A stretch of 64,000 nt of DNA from Pseudomonas siliginis (GCF_019145195.1 NZ_JAHSTW010000001.1:806001-870000); one strand, 5' to 3'; positions 8,068-17,250 are shown, counted from the first letter of the stretch. The notes: a model not told the origin generated them from the sequence alone. Made by a program: numbers and translations.

Positions 8068-8352
8068 TCAACCTTCACCAGCACCGCTGCTGGTGCCGCT
8101 GTCGTTCGATTGCTTCGAACCACTCGGTTTGGAACCCGAGGGTGTAGAGCCGTCATTGTTGGTGGTGTTGCCCTGTGTGCCTTTGGGCACGGTGGCACCG
8201 TTGGAATGAATGTCCTCCGGCGCACTCGGGTTGGTTTGGCTGTTGCCGTCGTTAGCGGTCGGTGCCGGGGTGTCGCTGGCGGCTGTTGCGTAAAGCGAAG
8301 TGGCGGATAACAGCGTGGCCAGGGTGAATGCTGCGAGACTGGATTTATGCAT
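8068..8352 (-). CDS. Small secreted low-complexity protein
   Basis: 94 residues from the ATG at 8352, which follows AAAGGAA. It has a signal peptide (MHKSSLAAFTLATLLSATSL, cut after ATAA or nearby). The mature tail is rich in Ser, Gly, Asn, Thr and Pro and repeats GSKPSGSKQS-like units, and is likely disordered. No enzymatic motif. It belongs to a type of small Pseudomonas periplasmic protein of unknown role. Confidence 0.6.
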   Translation of the reverse strand: MHKSSLAAFTLATLLSATSLYATAASDTPAPTANDGNSQTNPSAPEDIHSNGATVPKGTQGNTTNNDGSTPSGSKPSGSKQSNDSGTSSGAGEG

Positions 8353-8442
8353 GTCGGCGGTTCCTTTGCGGGGGTGAGTTATGCATTGGAAGCGCGTGCG
8401 CGGGGAAAATGCGGGAGGGCTGACGAATGGCAGGAACAAACA

Positions 8443-8470
8443 ACCCGACACCTCGTAAAAGATGCCGGGT
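8443..8470 (-). terminator. Candidate terminator after the PuuR-type gene
   Basis: On the minus strand ACCCGGCATC pairs imperfectly with GGTGTCGGGT and is followed by TTGTTTG. It lies 27 bases after the regulator's stop codon. Confidence 0.4.
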
Positions 8471-8496
8471 CAACAAAAAAATAATGCGTTATCCGA

Positions 8497-9045
8497 TCAG
8501 AAGTTCGCCGGCGTATTCGCACTGATAATCTCAGCCTCATCCGCGCCGATATTGCGGAACTTATGCGGCAACGTCGTCGGAAAGTAGTAACCATCCCCCG
8601 CACTCAACACACTCACCTGCCCGTCCACGGTCAATTCCACCGTGCCGCGCGTGACCAGTCCGCACTCTTCGCCTTCGGCATGCACGATCGGCTCTTCGCC
8701 GGAGCTGGCGCCAGGGGCATATTGTTCGCGGAGCAGGCGCATCTGGCGGCTGGGCACCGAGGCGCCGATGAGCAGCAGGCGCAGGCCGTGGCGGCCGAGG
8801 TCGGGTTGTTCGTTGGCGCGGAATACGTATTGGTGTTCGCGCGGGGGCTGGTCGAAGGTGAAGAAGTCGGCCAGGGACATCGGTATGCCTTCGAGCAGCT
8901 TTTTCAGCGAGCTGACGGAGGGGCTGACGCGGTTCTGTTCGATCAGCGAGATGGTCGCGTTGGTCACGCCGCTACGCCGGGCGAGCTCGCGCTGGGAGAG
9001 TTTGTAGCTTTCGCGTACTAGTTTGAGTCGAGAACCCGTATCCAT
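8497..9045 (-). CDS. puuR: PuuR-like XRE/cupin transcriptional regulator
   Basis: 182 residues. The N-terminal XRE helix-turn-helix (residues 5-60: LKLVRESYKLSQRELARRSG, ATISLIEQNRVSPSVSSLKK) is joined to a C-terminal cupin domain (about 105-180: GEECGLVTRGTVELTVDGQ, GDGYYFPTTLPHKFRN). This architecture is that of PuuR, the putrescine-responsive repressor of the gamma-glutamyl pathway. It lies 351 bp downstream of the oxidase-dehydrogenase-ligase genes on the same strand, which supports that role. The ligand is inferred from context. Confidence 0.85.
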   Translation of the reverse strand: MDTGSRLKLVRESYKLSQRELARRSGVTNATISLIEQNRVSPSVSSLKKLLEGIPMSLADFFTFDQPPREHQYVFRANEQPDLGRHGLRLLLIGASVPSRQMRLLREQYAPGASSGEEPIVHAEGEECGLVTRGTVELTVDGQVSVLSAGDGYYFPTTLPHKFRNIGADEAEIISANTPANF

Positions 9046-9396
9046 GACAGCCTTATGTAAGAGCGACTTAAGGGCGATGGGGGTGGGTGGCGGGTGACGC
9101 GCAGGTCGCGCGGATCACGTTGCTCCCGTGTCCCGGAACCGTGAAAGGCGGCTATTAAATCACGTTTGCGGGTGTTGCTCAGCAGGTTCGATGGATGGTG
9201 ATCGAAATGAGCTGGCTGGCGATTATTGCGGACAAATAAAAAACTTGTGGGAGCTGGCTTGCCAGCGATTGGATGGCACATTCAACATCCCTTTTGCTGA
9301 AAGACCGCAATCGCTGGCAAGCCAGCTCCCACAGGTTTTGTGTGCTGTTTAGGGAAAAACCGGCGAGGTCTTTCGGACCGCCGCCGGCAAGGTCAA
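9046..9396. promoter_or_regulatory. Gap upstream of the PuuR-type gene: promoter region plus REP
   Basis: No gene seen. The half nearest 9046 must hold the regulator's promoter. The half nearest 9396 holds a REP doublet of the second family that separates it from puuB. No clear operator was identified. Confidence 0.3.
9245..9334. repeat. REP doublet of the GTGGGAGCTGGCTTGCCAGCGAT family
   Basis: Inverted pair of the second REP family, with TTGTGGGAGCTGGCTTGCCA on the left and its complement on the right. The same family recurs at 32028-32119. Confidence 0.9.
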
Positions 9397-10680
9397 TCAG
9401 ACGCCGAAGCGGTCGCGCAGGGAGTAGTAGACGGCACCCAGAGCGGTAAGCGGTGCGGAGAAGGTGCGGCCGCCGAGCATCGGCATGTGCGGCAGCGAGG
9501 CGAAGGCGTTGAAGCGTTCGGCGTCGCCGCGGATCATTTCCGAGATCAGTTTGCCGGCCAGGTGCGAGCAGGTGACGCCGTGGCCGCTGTAGCCCTGCAT
9601 GTAGTAGGCGTTCTTTTCGATACGGCCGAATTGCGGCATGCGCGACATGGTCAGCAGGAAGTTGCCGGTCCAGCGGTAGTCGATCTTCACGTCTTTGAGC
9701 TGCGGAAAGGTCTTGAGGATCTTCGGCCGGATCAGTTGCTCGATATCGTCCGGCTCCCGCGCGCCGTAGACCACACCACCACCGTAAAGCAGACGGTTGT
9801 CGGCGGTCAGGCGGTAGTAATCCAGCAGGTAGTTGCAGTCTTCGACGCAATAGTTGTTGGTGATCAGGCTGCGCGCCTGCTGCTCGGTCAGAGGTTCGGT
9901 GACGACGATCTGCGAACCACAGGGCATGCTTTTCGCGGTGACGCGGTTGTCGAGGCCTTGCGGCAGATAAGCGTTGCCGGCGATCAGCAAATATTTGGCG
10001 TGGACCAGACCTTTGGCGGTGCGCACGGTGATCGGCTCGCCGTAGGTGATTTCCACCGCCGCTGATTGCTCGTAGATCTTGCCGCCCAAACGCACGATGG
10101 CGGCGGCCTCCCCTAGCGCCAGATTCAATGGATGAACGTGGCCACCCTGCATGTCCAGCAAGCCGCCAACGTAAGCGTCGGAGCCGACTTCGCGACGAAT
10201 GTCCGCTGCATCAAGCATCTTCAGATTGCGGTTGCCGTAGCGTTCCCAGTTGCGTTTCTGCTCGGCCAGGCCATTGAGTTGTTTCTTGTTCATCGCTGCG
10301 AAGATACCGCCCGGGCGATAGTCGCACTTGATGTCGTAATCTTTGATGCGCGAACGAATGATGTCGGCGCCTTCAAAGATCATGCTGCCGAGGATTTCTG
10401 CAGTCTTGTCGCCGTAGCGCTCTTCGATCACGTCGACGTCGCGGCTATAGGAATTGACCAGTTGCCCGCCATTGCGACCGCTGGCGCCGTAGCCGACTTT
10501 CGCCGCTTCCAGCACGGTGACTTTGTAGCCGGCTTCGCTGAGGAACAGTGCCGAGGACAGGCCCGTGTAGCCGGCGCCGATGATGCAGACGTCGCAGTCC
10601 AGCGCTTCTTCGAGAATCGGGAAGTCGATGACTTCGTTGCGGGTGGCGGCGTAGTAGCTGTTTACGTGTTGCTGTTTCAT
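9397..10680 (-). CDS. puuB: Gamma-glutamylputrescine oxidase PuuB
   Basis: 427 residues, FAD-dependent oxidoreductase of the DAO fold. The N terminus MKQQHVNSYYAATRN is followed by the dinucleotide motif CIIGAGYTGLSSALFLSEAG (about residues 32-52) and GYGASGRNGGQ. The C-terminal NAYYMQGYSGHGVTCSHLAG stretch closes the FAD site. The enzyme oxidises gamma-glutamylputrescine to gamma-glutamyl-gamma-aminobutyraldehyde. It lies 49 bp after the aldehyde dehydrogenase on the same strand and near the ligase and the PuuR regulator, so the pathway assignment is strong. Confidence 0.9.
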   Translation of the reverse strand: MKQQHVNSYYAATRNEVIDFPILEEALDCDVCIIGAGYTGLSSALFLSEAGYKVTVLEAAKVGYGASGRNGGQLVNSYSRDVDVIEERYGDKTAEILGSMIFEGADIIRSRIKDYDIKCDYRPGGIFAAMNKKQLNGLAEQKRNWERYGNRNLKMLDAADIRREVGSDAYVGGLLDMQGGHVHPLNLALGEAAAIVRLGGKIYEQSAAVEITYGEPITVRTAKGLVHAKYLLIAGNAYLPQGLDNRVTAKSMPCGSQIVVTEPLTEQQARSLITNNYCVEDCNYLLDYYRLTADNRLLYGGGVVYGAREPDDIEQLIRPKILKTFPQLKDVKIDYRWTGNFLLTMSRMPQFGRIEKNAYYMQGYSGHGVTCSHLAGKLISEMIRGDAERFNAFASLPHMPMLGGRTFSAPLTALGAVYYSLRDRFGV

Positions 10681-10729
10681 AGGTTTCTCCGAGGGCCACC
10701 AACCAGGGGCGGCCGCCGCTGTAAAAGAA

Positions 10730-12220
10730 TCAGAGCTTGATCCAGGTCGCTTTCAGTTCGGTGTACTTGTCGAACGCATGCAGCGATTTGTCGCGACCGT
10801 TGCCCGATTGTTTGAAGCCACCGAATGGCGCAGTCATGTCGCCGCCGTCGTACTGGTTGACCCAGACGCTGCCGGCGCGCAGGCCGCGGGCGAAGGTATG
10901 CGCCTTGCTCAGGTTGCTGGTCCACACCCCGGCGGCGAGGCCGAAGATGCTGTCGTTGGCGATCTGCAGGGCTTCTTCGGCAGTGTCGAAGGTGATCAGC
11001 GACAGCACCGGGCCGAAGATTTCTTCTTGGGCGATAGTCATCGCATTGGTCACGCCGTCGAAAATCGCTGGCTGCACGTAGAGGCCGCCGGTTTCTTCGA
11101 GGGTGCGTTGGCCGCCGGCAATCAACTCGGCGCCCTGCTCGCGGCCGATGCTGATGTAGCGCAGCACGTTGTCCAGTTGACGCTGGTCGACCACGGCGCC
11201 GACGGTGGTCGCCGGATCAAGCGCGTGCCCCGGTTTCCACGCTTGCAGCGCTTCCACCAGCAGCGGGATGAACTGCTCGCGAATCGAGCGCTCGACCAGC
11301 AGACGCGAGCCGGCAGTGCAGACTTCGCCCTGATTGAAGGCGATGGCACTGGCTGCTGCCTGGGCTGCCGCGCGCAGGTCCGGTGCGTCGGCGAACACCA
11401 CGTTCGGGCTCTTGCCGCCGGCCTCGAGCCAGACGCGTTTCATGTTGCTCTGCCCGGCATAGATCATCAGCTGCTTGGCGATCGCCGTGGAGCCGGTGAA
11501 GGCCAGCACGTCGACATCCATGTGCAACGCCAGCGCCTTGCCGACGGTGTGGCCGTAGCCCGGCAGCACGTTGAACACGCCCTTCGGAATACCCGCCTCC
11601 AGCGCCAGTTGCGCGATGCGGATGGCGGTCAGCGGTGATTTTTCCGAAGGCTTGAGGATGAACGAGTTACCCGCCGCCAGCGCCGGGGCGAATTTCCAGC
11701 TGGCCATGATCAGCGGGAAATTCCACGGCACGATCGCTGCGACCACACCGGACGGCTCACGGGTCACGAGGCCGAGTTGGTCGTGCGGCGTGGCAGCGAC
11801 TTCGTCGTAGATCTTGTCGATGGCCTCGGCGCTCCAGCGGATCGCGTTGGCGGTCGCCGGGATGTCGATGTTCATCGAATCGCTGATCGGTTTACCCATA
11901 TCGAGGGTTTCCAGCAGCGCCAGTTCTTCCTGGTGCTGCAGGATCAGATCGGCGAAGCGGATCAGCACGCGCTTGCGCTCGGCGGGGGCTTTTTTCGCCC
12001 AGATGCCGGAGTTGAAGGACTGGCGCGCCGCTTCGACGGCCAGGTTGGCGTCGGCTTCATCGGTGCTGGCGACGGCGGCAAGAAAGCGGCCATCGACCGG
12101 GCTCAGGCATTCGAAGGTGTCGCCGCTGATCGCCGGGCGATATTCACCGTCGATGAAGGCGCGGGATTCGATGGACAGGGACTGGAAGCGTTGTTCCCAG
12201 TCGTTGCGGGTTGTGGTCAT
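10730..12220 (-). CDS. puuC: Gamma-glutamyl-gamma-aminobutyraldehyde dehydrogenase PuuC
   Basis: 496 residues, the full length for an NAD(P)-dependent aldehyde dehydrogenase. Landmarks are IVPWNFPL (residues 163-170, cofactor binding), FTGSTAIAKQ (241-250), the general base Glu266 in LEAGGKSPN, and catalytic Cys301 in FNQGEVCTAGSR. It oxidises the aldehyde made by PuuB to gamma-glutamyl-GABA. In gene order it lies between puuA upstream and puuB downstream on the same strand, with a REP between it and puuA. Confidence 0.9.
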   Translation of the reverse strand: MTTTRNDWEQRFQSLSIESRAFIDGEYRPAISGDTFECLSPVDGRFLAAVASTDEADANLAVEAARQSFNSGIWAKKAPAERKRVLIRFADLILQHQEELALLETLDMGKPISDSMNIDIPATANAIRWSAEAIDKIYDEVAATPHDQLGLVTREPSGVVAAIVPWNFPLIMASWKFAPALAAGNSFILKPSEKSPLTAIRIAQLALEAGIPKGVFNVLPGYGHTVGKALALHMDVDVLAFTGSTAIAKQLMIYAGQSNMKRVWLEAGGKSPNVVFADAPDLRAAAQAAASAIAFNQGEVCTAGSRLLVERSIREQFIPLLVEALQAWKPGHALDPATTVGAVVDQRQLDNVLRYISIGREQGAELIAGGQRTLEETGGLYVQPAIFDGVTNAMTIAQEEIFGPVLSLITFDTAEEALQIANDSIFGLAAGVWTSNLSKAHTFARGLRAGSVWVNQYDGGDMTAPFGGFKQSGNGRDKSLHAFDKYTELKATWIKL

Positions 12221-12295
12221 TGTTTTGAGCTCGACAAAGGCGGATTGGGCGACGGCGGGTGATCACCCACTCATCCAAATTGATAACCCGATCCC

Positions 12296-12385
12296 CTGTG
12301 GGAGCGAGCCTGCTCGCGAAAGCGTCGTGTCAGGCAACAATATTCTGAATGACATACCGCATTCGCGAGCAGGCTCGCTCCCACA
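12296..12385. repeat. REP doublet
   Basis: Inverted REP pair between puuC and puuA on the minus strand. It may uncouple expression of the two genes by affecting mRNA stability or termination. Confidence 0.9.
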
Positions 12386-12406
12386 TTGGATCGGTGGTGT
12401 CTGTGA

Positions 12407-13783
12407 TCACACCGTATGCAGATACCAGTTGTACTCAAGGTCAGAAATCGAGTTCTCGAACTCGGCCAGCTCGCTTTCCTTGCACGCGACGAACACGTCG
12501 ATGTACATCGGGTCGATGTAGCGCGCCATGACTTCGCTGTCGTCGAGCTCGCGCAAGGCGTCGCGCAGGTTGTTCGGCAGGCTCTGCTCGTTCTGCTCGT
12601 AGCTGTTGCCTTCGACCGGGGCGCCGGGCTCGATCTGGTTGGTCAGGCCGTGGTGAATGCCGGCCAACACTGAAGCCATCAGCAGGTACGGGTTGGCATC
12701 GGCACCGGCGACACGGTGTTCGATGCGCACGGCATCCGCTGAACCGGTCGGCACGCGTACGGCCACGGTGCGGTTGTCGATGCCCCAGCTTGGCGAGTTC
12801 GGCACATAGAATTGCGCGCCAAAGCGGCGGTACGAGTTGACGTTCGGGCAGAGGAAGGCCATTTGCGCCGGCAGGGTCTCGAGCACACCGCCGATCGCGT
12901 GACGCAGTGCGGCGTTCTGCTCGGGATCCTCGCTGGCGAAGATGTTGTTGCCTTCTTTGTCCAGAATCGAAATGTGCACGTGCAGACCGTTGCCGGCCTG
13001 GCCCGGATACGGCTTGGCCATGAAAGTCGTGTCCATCTCGTGGTCGTAGGCAATGTTCTTCACCAGACGCTTGAGCAGGACCGCGTAATCGCAGGCCTTG
13101 ATCGGGTCGGAGACGTGATGCAGGTTGACTTCGAACTGCGCCGGGGCGCTTTCCTTGACGATCGCATCAGCCGGGATGCCCTGCTCTTTCGCGCCTTCGA
13201 GGATGTCTTGCAGGCAGTCGACGTATTCGTCGAGGTCGTCGATCAGGTAAACCTGAGTCGACACCGGACGCTTGCCGGATACCGGTGAACGTGGCGATTG
13301 CGGACGGCCATTCACGTTGTCTTGGTCGATCAGGTAGAACTCGAGTTCAAACGCCGCGCAGATGGTCAGGCCGAGGTCGTCGAATTTGCGCACAACGTTG
13401 GCCAGCACTTCACGCGGGTCGGCGAAGAACGGCTGACCTTCGATCTCGTGCATGGTCATCAGCAGTTGAGCGGTCGGGCGTTTTTGCCACGGCTCGATGC
13501 TCAGGGTGCCGGGAATCGGGTAGCAGATGCGATCGGCATCGCCAATATCCAGGCCCAGACCGGTGCTTTCCACCGTCGAGCCGTTGATGTCCAGCGCGAA
13601 CAGCGACGCCGGCAGGTTGATGCCTTTTTCGTACACCTTATGAAGACTGGTGCGTTCGATGCGCTTGCCGCGCACCACACCGTTCATATCCGCAATCAGA
13701 AGGTCGACGTACAAAACCTCAGGATATTTCTTAAGGAATGCGTTGGCTTCGTTGAGTTGAACGGTACGCAGAGGGACCGACAT
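12407..13783 (-). CDS. puuA: Gamma-glutamylputrescine synthetase PuuA
   Basis: 458 residues, glutamine synthetase superfamily. Seen are LIADMNGVVRGKRIE at the N-terminal beta-grasp, the catalytic CAAFELEFYLID, GLHVHISILDKEGNN and NSYRRFGAQFYVPNSPSWG, the standard blocks of this ligase group. It ATP-dependently joins glutamate to putrescine. It diverges from puuD across a 282-bp gap, so both ends of the pathway can be controlled from one regulatory region. It resembles SpuI/SpuB of P. aeruginosa and is a paralogue of the ligase at 1746-3110. Confidence 0.9.
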   Translation of the reverse strand: MSVPLRTVQLNEANAFLKKYPEVLYVDLLIADMNGVVRGKRIERTSLHKVYEKGINLPASLFALDINGSTVESTGLGLDIGDADRICYPIPGTLSIEPWQKRPTAQLLMTMHEIEGQPFFADPREVLANVVRKFDDLGLTICAAFELEFYLIDQDNVNGRPQSPRSPVSGKRPVSTQVYLIDDLDEYVDCLQDILEGAKEQGIPADAIVKESAPAQFEVNLHHVSDPIKACDYAVLLKRLVKNIAYDHEMDTTFMAKPYPGQAGNGLHVHISILDKEGNNIFASEDPEQNAALRHAIGGVLETLPAQMAFLCPNVNSYRRFGAQFYVPNSPSWGIDNRTVAVRVPTGSADAVRIEHRVAGADANPYLLMASVLAGIHHGLTNQIEPGAPVEGNSYEQNEQSLPNNLRDALRELDDSEVMARYIDPMYIDVFVACKESELAEFENSISDLEYNWYLHTV

Positions 13784-14065
13784 GATGCACCTATTTAGCT
13801 GTTAATTATTATGTTCACCACTGTGTTGCGCAGCCAGTCAATCCGAAAGGCAAAGTGAAGTCAATAGCGAACACCCTGCCCTGCAGCCTTTATTTTTCGG
13901 GCTTTTCTTAACACTCTCGTGCCATATCCGCCGGCAAACCCCGGTAAACCTGAGCGATTTGATGAATGGCGTTTAGAATTTTTTACATGGCAGTTGTTAA
14001 TTAAAATCAACGAGGCTAAGCTCCGGAAAAGCTCGTTCAAGTGACAGACTTCGAGGTGAATAAAA
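13784..14065. promoter_or_regulatory. Divergent puuA/puuD control region
   Basis: A 282-bp AT-richer gap between divergent genes. The octamer GTTAATTA occurs twice, at 13801-13808 (18 bases before the puuA start) and at 13996-14003 (about 65 bases before puuD). The second copy lies in an inverted GTTG...CAAC. These are candidate sites for the PuuR-type regulator or another polyamine-responsive factor. No confident -10/-35 pair was assigned. Confidence 0.35.
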
Positions 14066-14827
14066 ATGGCACTCAAGCCATTGATCGGCGTTACTGCGTG
14101 CGTCAAACAGATTGGCCTGCACCCCTATCACATCAGCGGCGACAAGTACGTACGTGCTGTCAGCGTTGGCGCTCAAGGGTTGCCAGTGGTCATTCCTTCC
14201 CTCGGCAACCTGACTGAAATCGATGACCTGCTCGGTCAGCTCGACGGTCTGTTGCTCACCGGCTCCCCTTCGAACGTGGAGCCCTTCCACTATCAAGGCC
14301 CGGCCAGTGCACCCGGCACGGATCACGATCCGGCCCGTGACGCCACTACCCTTCCTTTATTGCGTGCAGCCATCGCGGCGGGCGTTCCGGTGCTCGGCAT
14401 CTGCCGTGGTTTCCAGGAAATGAACGTGGCGTTCGGCGGCAGCCTGCATCAGAAGGTGCATGAGCTGCCCGGCATGCTCGACCACCGCGAAGCCGACAGC
14501 CCGGACGTGGCCGTGCAATACGCCCCGGCTCATGCGGTCAGCGTGATCGCTGGCGGCGTGTTCGAAGCGCTGGAGCTGCCCGACGAATTTCAGGTCAATT
14601 CGATTCACAGTCAGGGCATCGACCGCCTCGCTCCCGGCCTTCGTGCTGAAGCCATGGCACCGGATGGATTGATCGAGGCGATCTCGGTCGAGCACAGCCC
14701 GACTTTCGCCCTCGGCGTGCAATGGCACCCGGAATGGCAAGTGCTGGACAACCCGAACTACCTGAGGATTTTCCAGGCGTTCGGCGCAGCGTGCCGGCAA
14801 CGGGCGGCGAAGCGCAGTCAGCGCTGA
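14066..14827 (+). CDS. puuD: Gamma-glutamyl-gamma-aminobutyrate hydrolase PuuD
   Basis: 253 residues, class I glutamine-amidotransferase-like hydrolase. The nucleophile Cys113 lies in VLGICRGFQEMNV, the catalytic His is in VQWHPEWQ, and LLTGSPSNVEP marks the oxyanion region. It splits gamma-glutamyl-GABA into glutamate and GABA, the last step of the gamma-glutamyl polyamine route. It corresponds to SpuA/PauD in P. aeruginosa. It is divergent from puuA and precedes the polyamine ABC transporter genes. Confidence 0.92.
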   Translation: MALKPLIGVTACVKQIGLHPYHISGDKYVRAVSVGAQGLPVVIPSLGNLTEIDDLLGQLDGLLLTGSPSNVEPFHYQGPASAPGTDHDPARDATTLPLLRAAIAAGVPVLGICRGFQEMNVAFGGSLHQKVHELPGMLDHREADSPDVAVQYAPAHAVSVIAGGVFEALELPDEFQVNSIHSQGIDRLAPGLRAEAMAPDGLIEAISVEHSPTFALGVQWHPEWQVLDNPNYLRIFQAFGAACRQRAAKRSQR

Positions 14828-14861
14828 CGCAATCCCAGACTCGATAACAATTTACTGCCCC

Positions 14862-14901
14862 CACGGCGGGCGGGTGTGCGTTTGCACATCCGCCCGTCGT
14901 G
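14862..14901 (+). other. Long perfect RNA stem after puuD
   Basis: CACGGCGGGCGGGTGTGC pairs with GCACATCCGCCCGTCGTG over 18 positions, two of them G-U in RNA, with a 4-base loop. There is no T-tract after it, so it is more likely an mRNA 3'-end stabiliser or Rho-related structure than a simple intrinsic terminator. Confidence 0.55.
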
Positions 14902-15009
14902 AACAGCAACACCCGTAATAACAACAAGTACGACCCAGGCAGCCAGGACGGCGGCGCCGAACAAGCCGGATCGGTACGGACAAAGGCCACTCAGGTCAAC
15001 GCATATCCC

Positions 15010-15101
15010 CTGTGGGAGCGAGCCTGCTCGCGAAAGCGGTGTATCAGCAAACGATGATGTCGACTGACACTCCGTATTCGCGAGCAGGCTCGCTCCCACA
15101 G
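15010..15101. repeat. REP doublet
   Basis: Inverted REP pair between puuD and potA. Together with the stem at 14862 it fills most of the 369-bp gap; the last 95 bases before potA may hold a promoter. Confidence 0.9.
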
Positions 15102-15196
15102 GTTCTGCGCCAGCTGACAGGCATTCCGGACCGCTCCGCAATCCACTTAAGCCCGGCCACATTGGCCAGGCACACGACACCTGTTGGGAGTTTCAC

Positions 15197-16339
15197 ATGG
15201 CAAACGCCTCCAGCACTTACCGCAAGGCACTCGAAGGTCAGCAGCAACCGAAAAAGGTGCTGGTGAAAGTCGATCGTGTCACCAAGAAGTTCGACGAAAC
15301 CGTGGCCGTGGACGATGTGTCCCTGGAGATCCATCAGGGCGAGATTTTCGCGCTGCTGGGCGGTTCCGGTTCGGGCAAATCGACTCTGCTGCGCATGCTC
15401 GCCGGTTTCGAGCGGCCGACCGAGGGGCGGATTCTGCTCGATGGCGTGGACATCACCGACATGCCGCCGTACGAGCGGCCGATCAACATGATGTTCCAGT
15501 CCTACGCGCTGTTCCCGCACATGACCGTGGCGCAGAACATCGCCTTCGGCCTCAAACAGGACCGTTTGCCTGCCAGCGAAATCGATGCCCGCGTCGAAGA
15601 AATGCTGCGTCTGGTGCACATGACCCAATACGCCAAGCGCCGCCCGCACCAGTTGTCCGGCGGCCAGCGGCAGCGCGTGGCGCTCGCCCGCTCGTTGGCC
15701 AAACGGCCGAAACTGTTGCTGCTCGACGAGCCGATGGGTGCGCTGGATAAAAAGCTGCGTTCGCAGATGCAGCTTGAGCTGGTGGAAATCATCGAGCGCG
15801 TCGGCGTGACTTGCGTGATGGTCACCCACGACCAGGAAGAAGCCATGACCATGGCCCAGCGCATCGCGATCATGCACCTGGGCTGGATCGCGCAGATCGG
15901 CAGCCCGGTGGACATTTATGAAGCGCCGGTCAGCCGCATGGTCTGCGAATTCATCGGCAACGTGAACGCTTTCGACGGCACTGTGGTGGAAGATCTGGAA
16001 GGCCACGCGATCATTCACAGCCCGGACCTGCAACAGAAGATCTACGTCGGTCACGGCGTCAGCACGTCGGTGCAGGATAAGTCGATCACCTACGCCATCC
16101 GCCCGGAAAAAATGCTCGTCAGCACCACCCAACCGGAGTTCCGCTACAACTGGTCCGAAGGCAAGGTCCACGACATCGCTTACCTCGGCGGCCATTCGGT
16201 GTTCTACGTCGAGCTGCCCGGCGGCAAGATCGTCCAGTCGTTCATGGCCAATGCCGAACGCCGTGGCGCGCGGCCGACCTGGGACGACAAGGTCTACGTC
16301 TGGTGGGAAGACGACAGCGGCGTGGTGCTGCGCTCATGA
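15197..16339 (+). CDS. potA: Polyamine ABC transporter ATP-binding protein PotA
   Basis: 380 residues. The ABC ATPase domain shows Walker A GGSGSGKST (residues 55-63), the signature LSGGQRQRVALARSLAKRP, Walker B LLLLDEPMGALD and the switch VTHDQEEA. The C-terminal part (about 290-380) is a TOBE-type regulatory domain. It powers spermidine/putrescine import with the two permeases and the binding protein that follow. The stop codon overlaps the potB start (ATGA). Confidence 0.92.
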   Translation: MANASSTYRKALEGQQQPKKVLVKVDRVTKKFDETVAVDDVSLEIHQGEIFALLGGSGSGKSTLLRMLAGFERPTEGRILLDGVDITDMPPYERPINMMFQSYALFPHMTVAQNIAFGLKQDRLPASEIDARVEEMLRLVHMTQYAKRRPHQLSGGQRQRVALARSLAKRPKLLLLDEPMGALDKKLRSQMQLELVEIIERVGVTCVMVTHDQEEAMTMAQRIAIMHLGWIAQIGSPVDIYEAPVSRMVCEFIGNVNAFDGTVVEDLEGHAIIHSPDLQQKIYVGHGVSTSVQDKSITYAIRPEKMLVSTTQPEFRYNWSEGKVHDIAYLGGHSVFYVELPGGKIVQSFMANAERRGARPTWDDKVYVWWEDDSGVVLRS

Positions 16340-17250
16340 GAACTTTCAATCAGCAATTCTTGCGCCTGGTGCCCAGCGGACGAAAACTGGTGATCGGCAT
16401 TCCGTTCATCTGGCTGTTCCTGTTCTTCATGCTGCCGTTCTTTCTGGTGATGAAGATAAGCTTCTCGGAAGCCGCGCTGTCGATCCCGCCGTACTCGGAG
16501 ATCTACACCTTCGCCGAACAGAAATTCCAGCTGCTGCTGGACATCGGCAACTACACCTTGCTCGGCGAAGACGAGCTGTACCTGTCGGCGTACCTCGGCT
16601 CGCTGAAAGTCGCGGCACTGAGCACGCTGATGTGCCTGGTGATCGGTTTCCCGATGGCCTACGCGATCACCAAGACCGGCAAGGAAACGCAAAACGTCCT
16701 GCTGCTGTTGATCATGATGCCGACCTGGACGGCGATCCTGATCCGCGTGTATGCGTGGATGGGCATCCTCAGCAACAACGGTCTGCTCAACGGGTTCCTG
16801 ATGTGGACCGGACTCACCGATCACCCGATCGAGATCCTCAACACCAACACTGCGGTGTACATCGGCGTGGTCTATGCCTATCTGCCGTTCATGGTGCTGC
16901 CGCTCTACGCCAACCTCGTCAAGCACGACAACAGCCTGCTGGAAGCCGCGCAGGATCTGGGTTCGAGTAACTTCAACAACTTCTGGAAGATCACCGTGCC
17001 GCTGGCCAAGAACGGCATCATTGCCGGCTGCATGCTGGTGTTCATTCCGGTGGTCGGCGAGTTCGTGATTCCAGAACTGCTGGGTGGCCCGGAGACGCTG
17101 ATGATCGGTCGCGTGCTGTGGCAGGAGTTCTTCAATAACCGCGACTGGCCGGTGGCTTCTGCGCTGGCGGTGGTGATGCTGTTGATCCTGATTGTGCCGA
17201 TTCTGCTGTTCAACCGCAGCCAGGCCAAAGAGATGGAGGCACGGGGATGA
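16336..17250 (+). CDS. potB: Polyamine ABC transporter permease PotB-like
   Basis: 304 residues from the ATG at 16336, which overlaps the potA stop. It has six membrane spans. The cytoplasmic EAA loop (EAAQDLGSSNFNNFWKITVPL) contacts the ATPase. An insertion between spans 1 and 2 (about residues 40-85) is typical of PotB/PotH. The next gene starts in the same ATGA overlap, so potABC are translationally coupled. Confidence 0.9.
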   Translation: MRTFNQQFLRLVPSGRKLVIGIPFIWLFLFFMLPFFLVMKISFSEAALSIPPYSEIYTFAEQKFQLLLDIGNYTLLGEDELYLSAYLGSLKVAALSTLMCLVIGFPMAYAITKTGKETQNVLLLLIMMPTWTAILIRVYAWMGILSNNGLLNGFLMWTGLTDHPIEILNTNTAVYIGVVYAYLPFMVLPLYANLVKHDNSLLEAAQDLGSSNFNNFWKITVPLAKNGIIAGCMLVFIPVVGEFVIPELLGGPETLMIGRVLWQEFFNNRDWPVASALAVVMLLILIVPILLFNRSQAKEMEARG

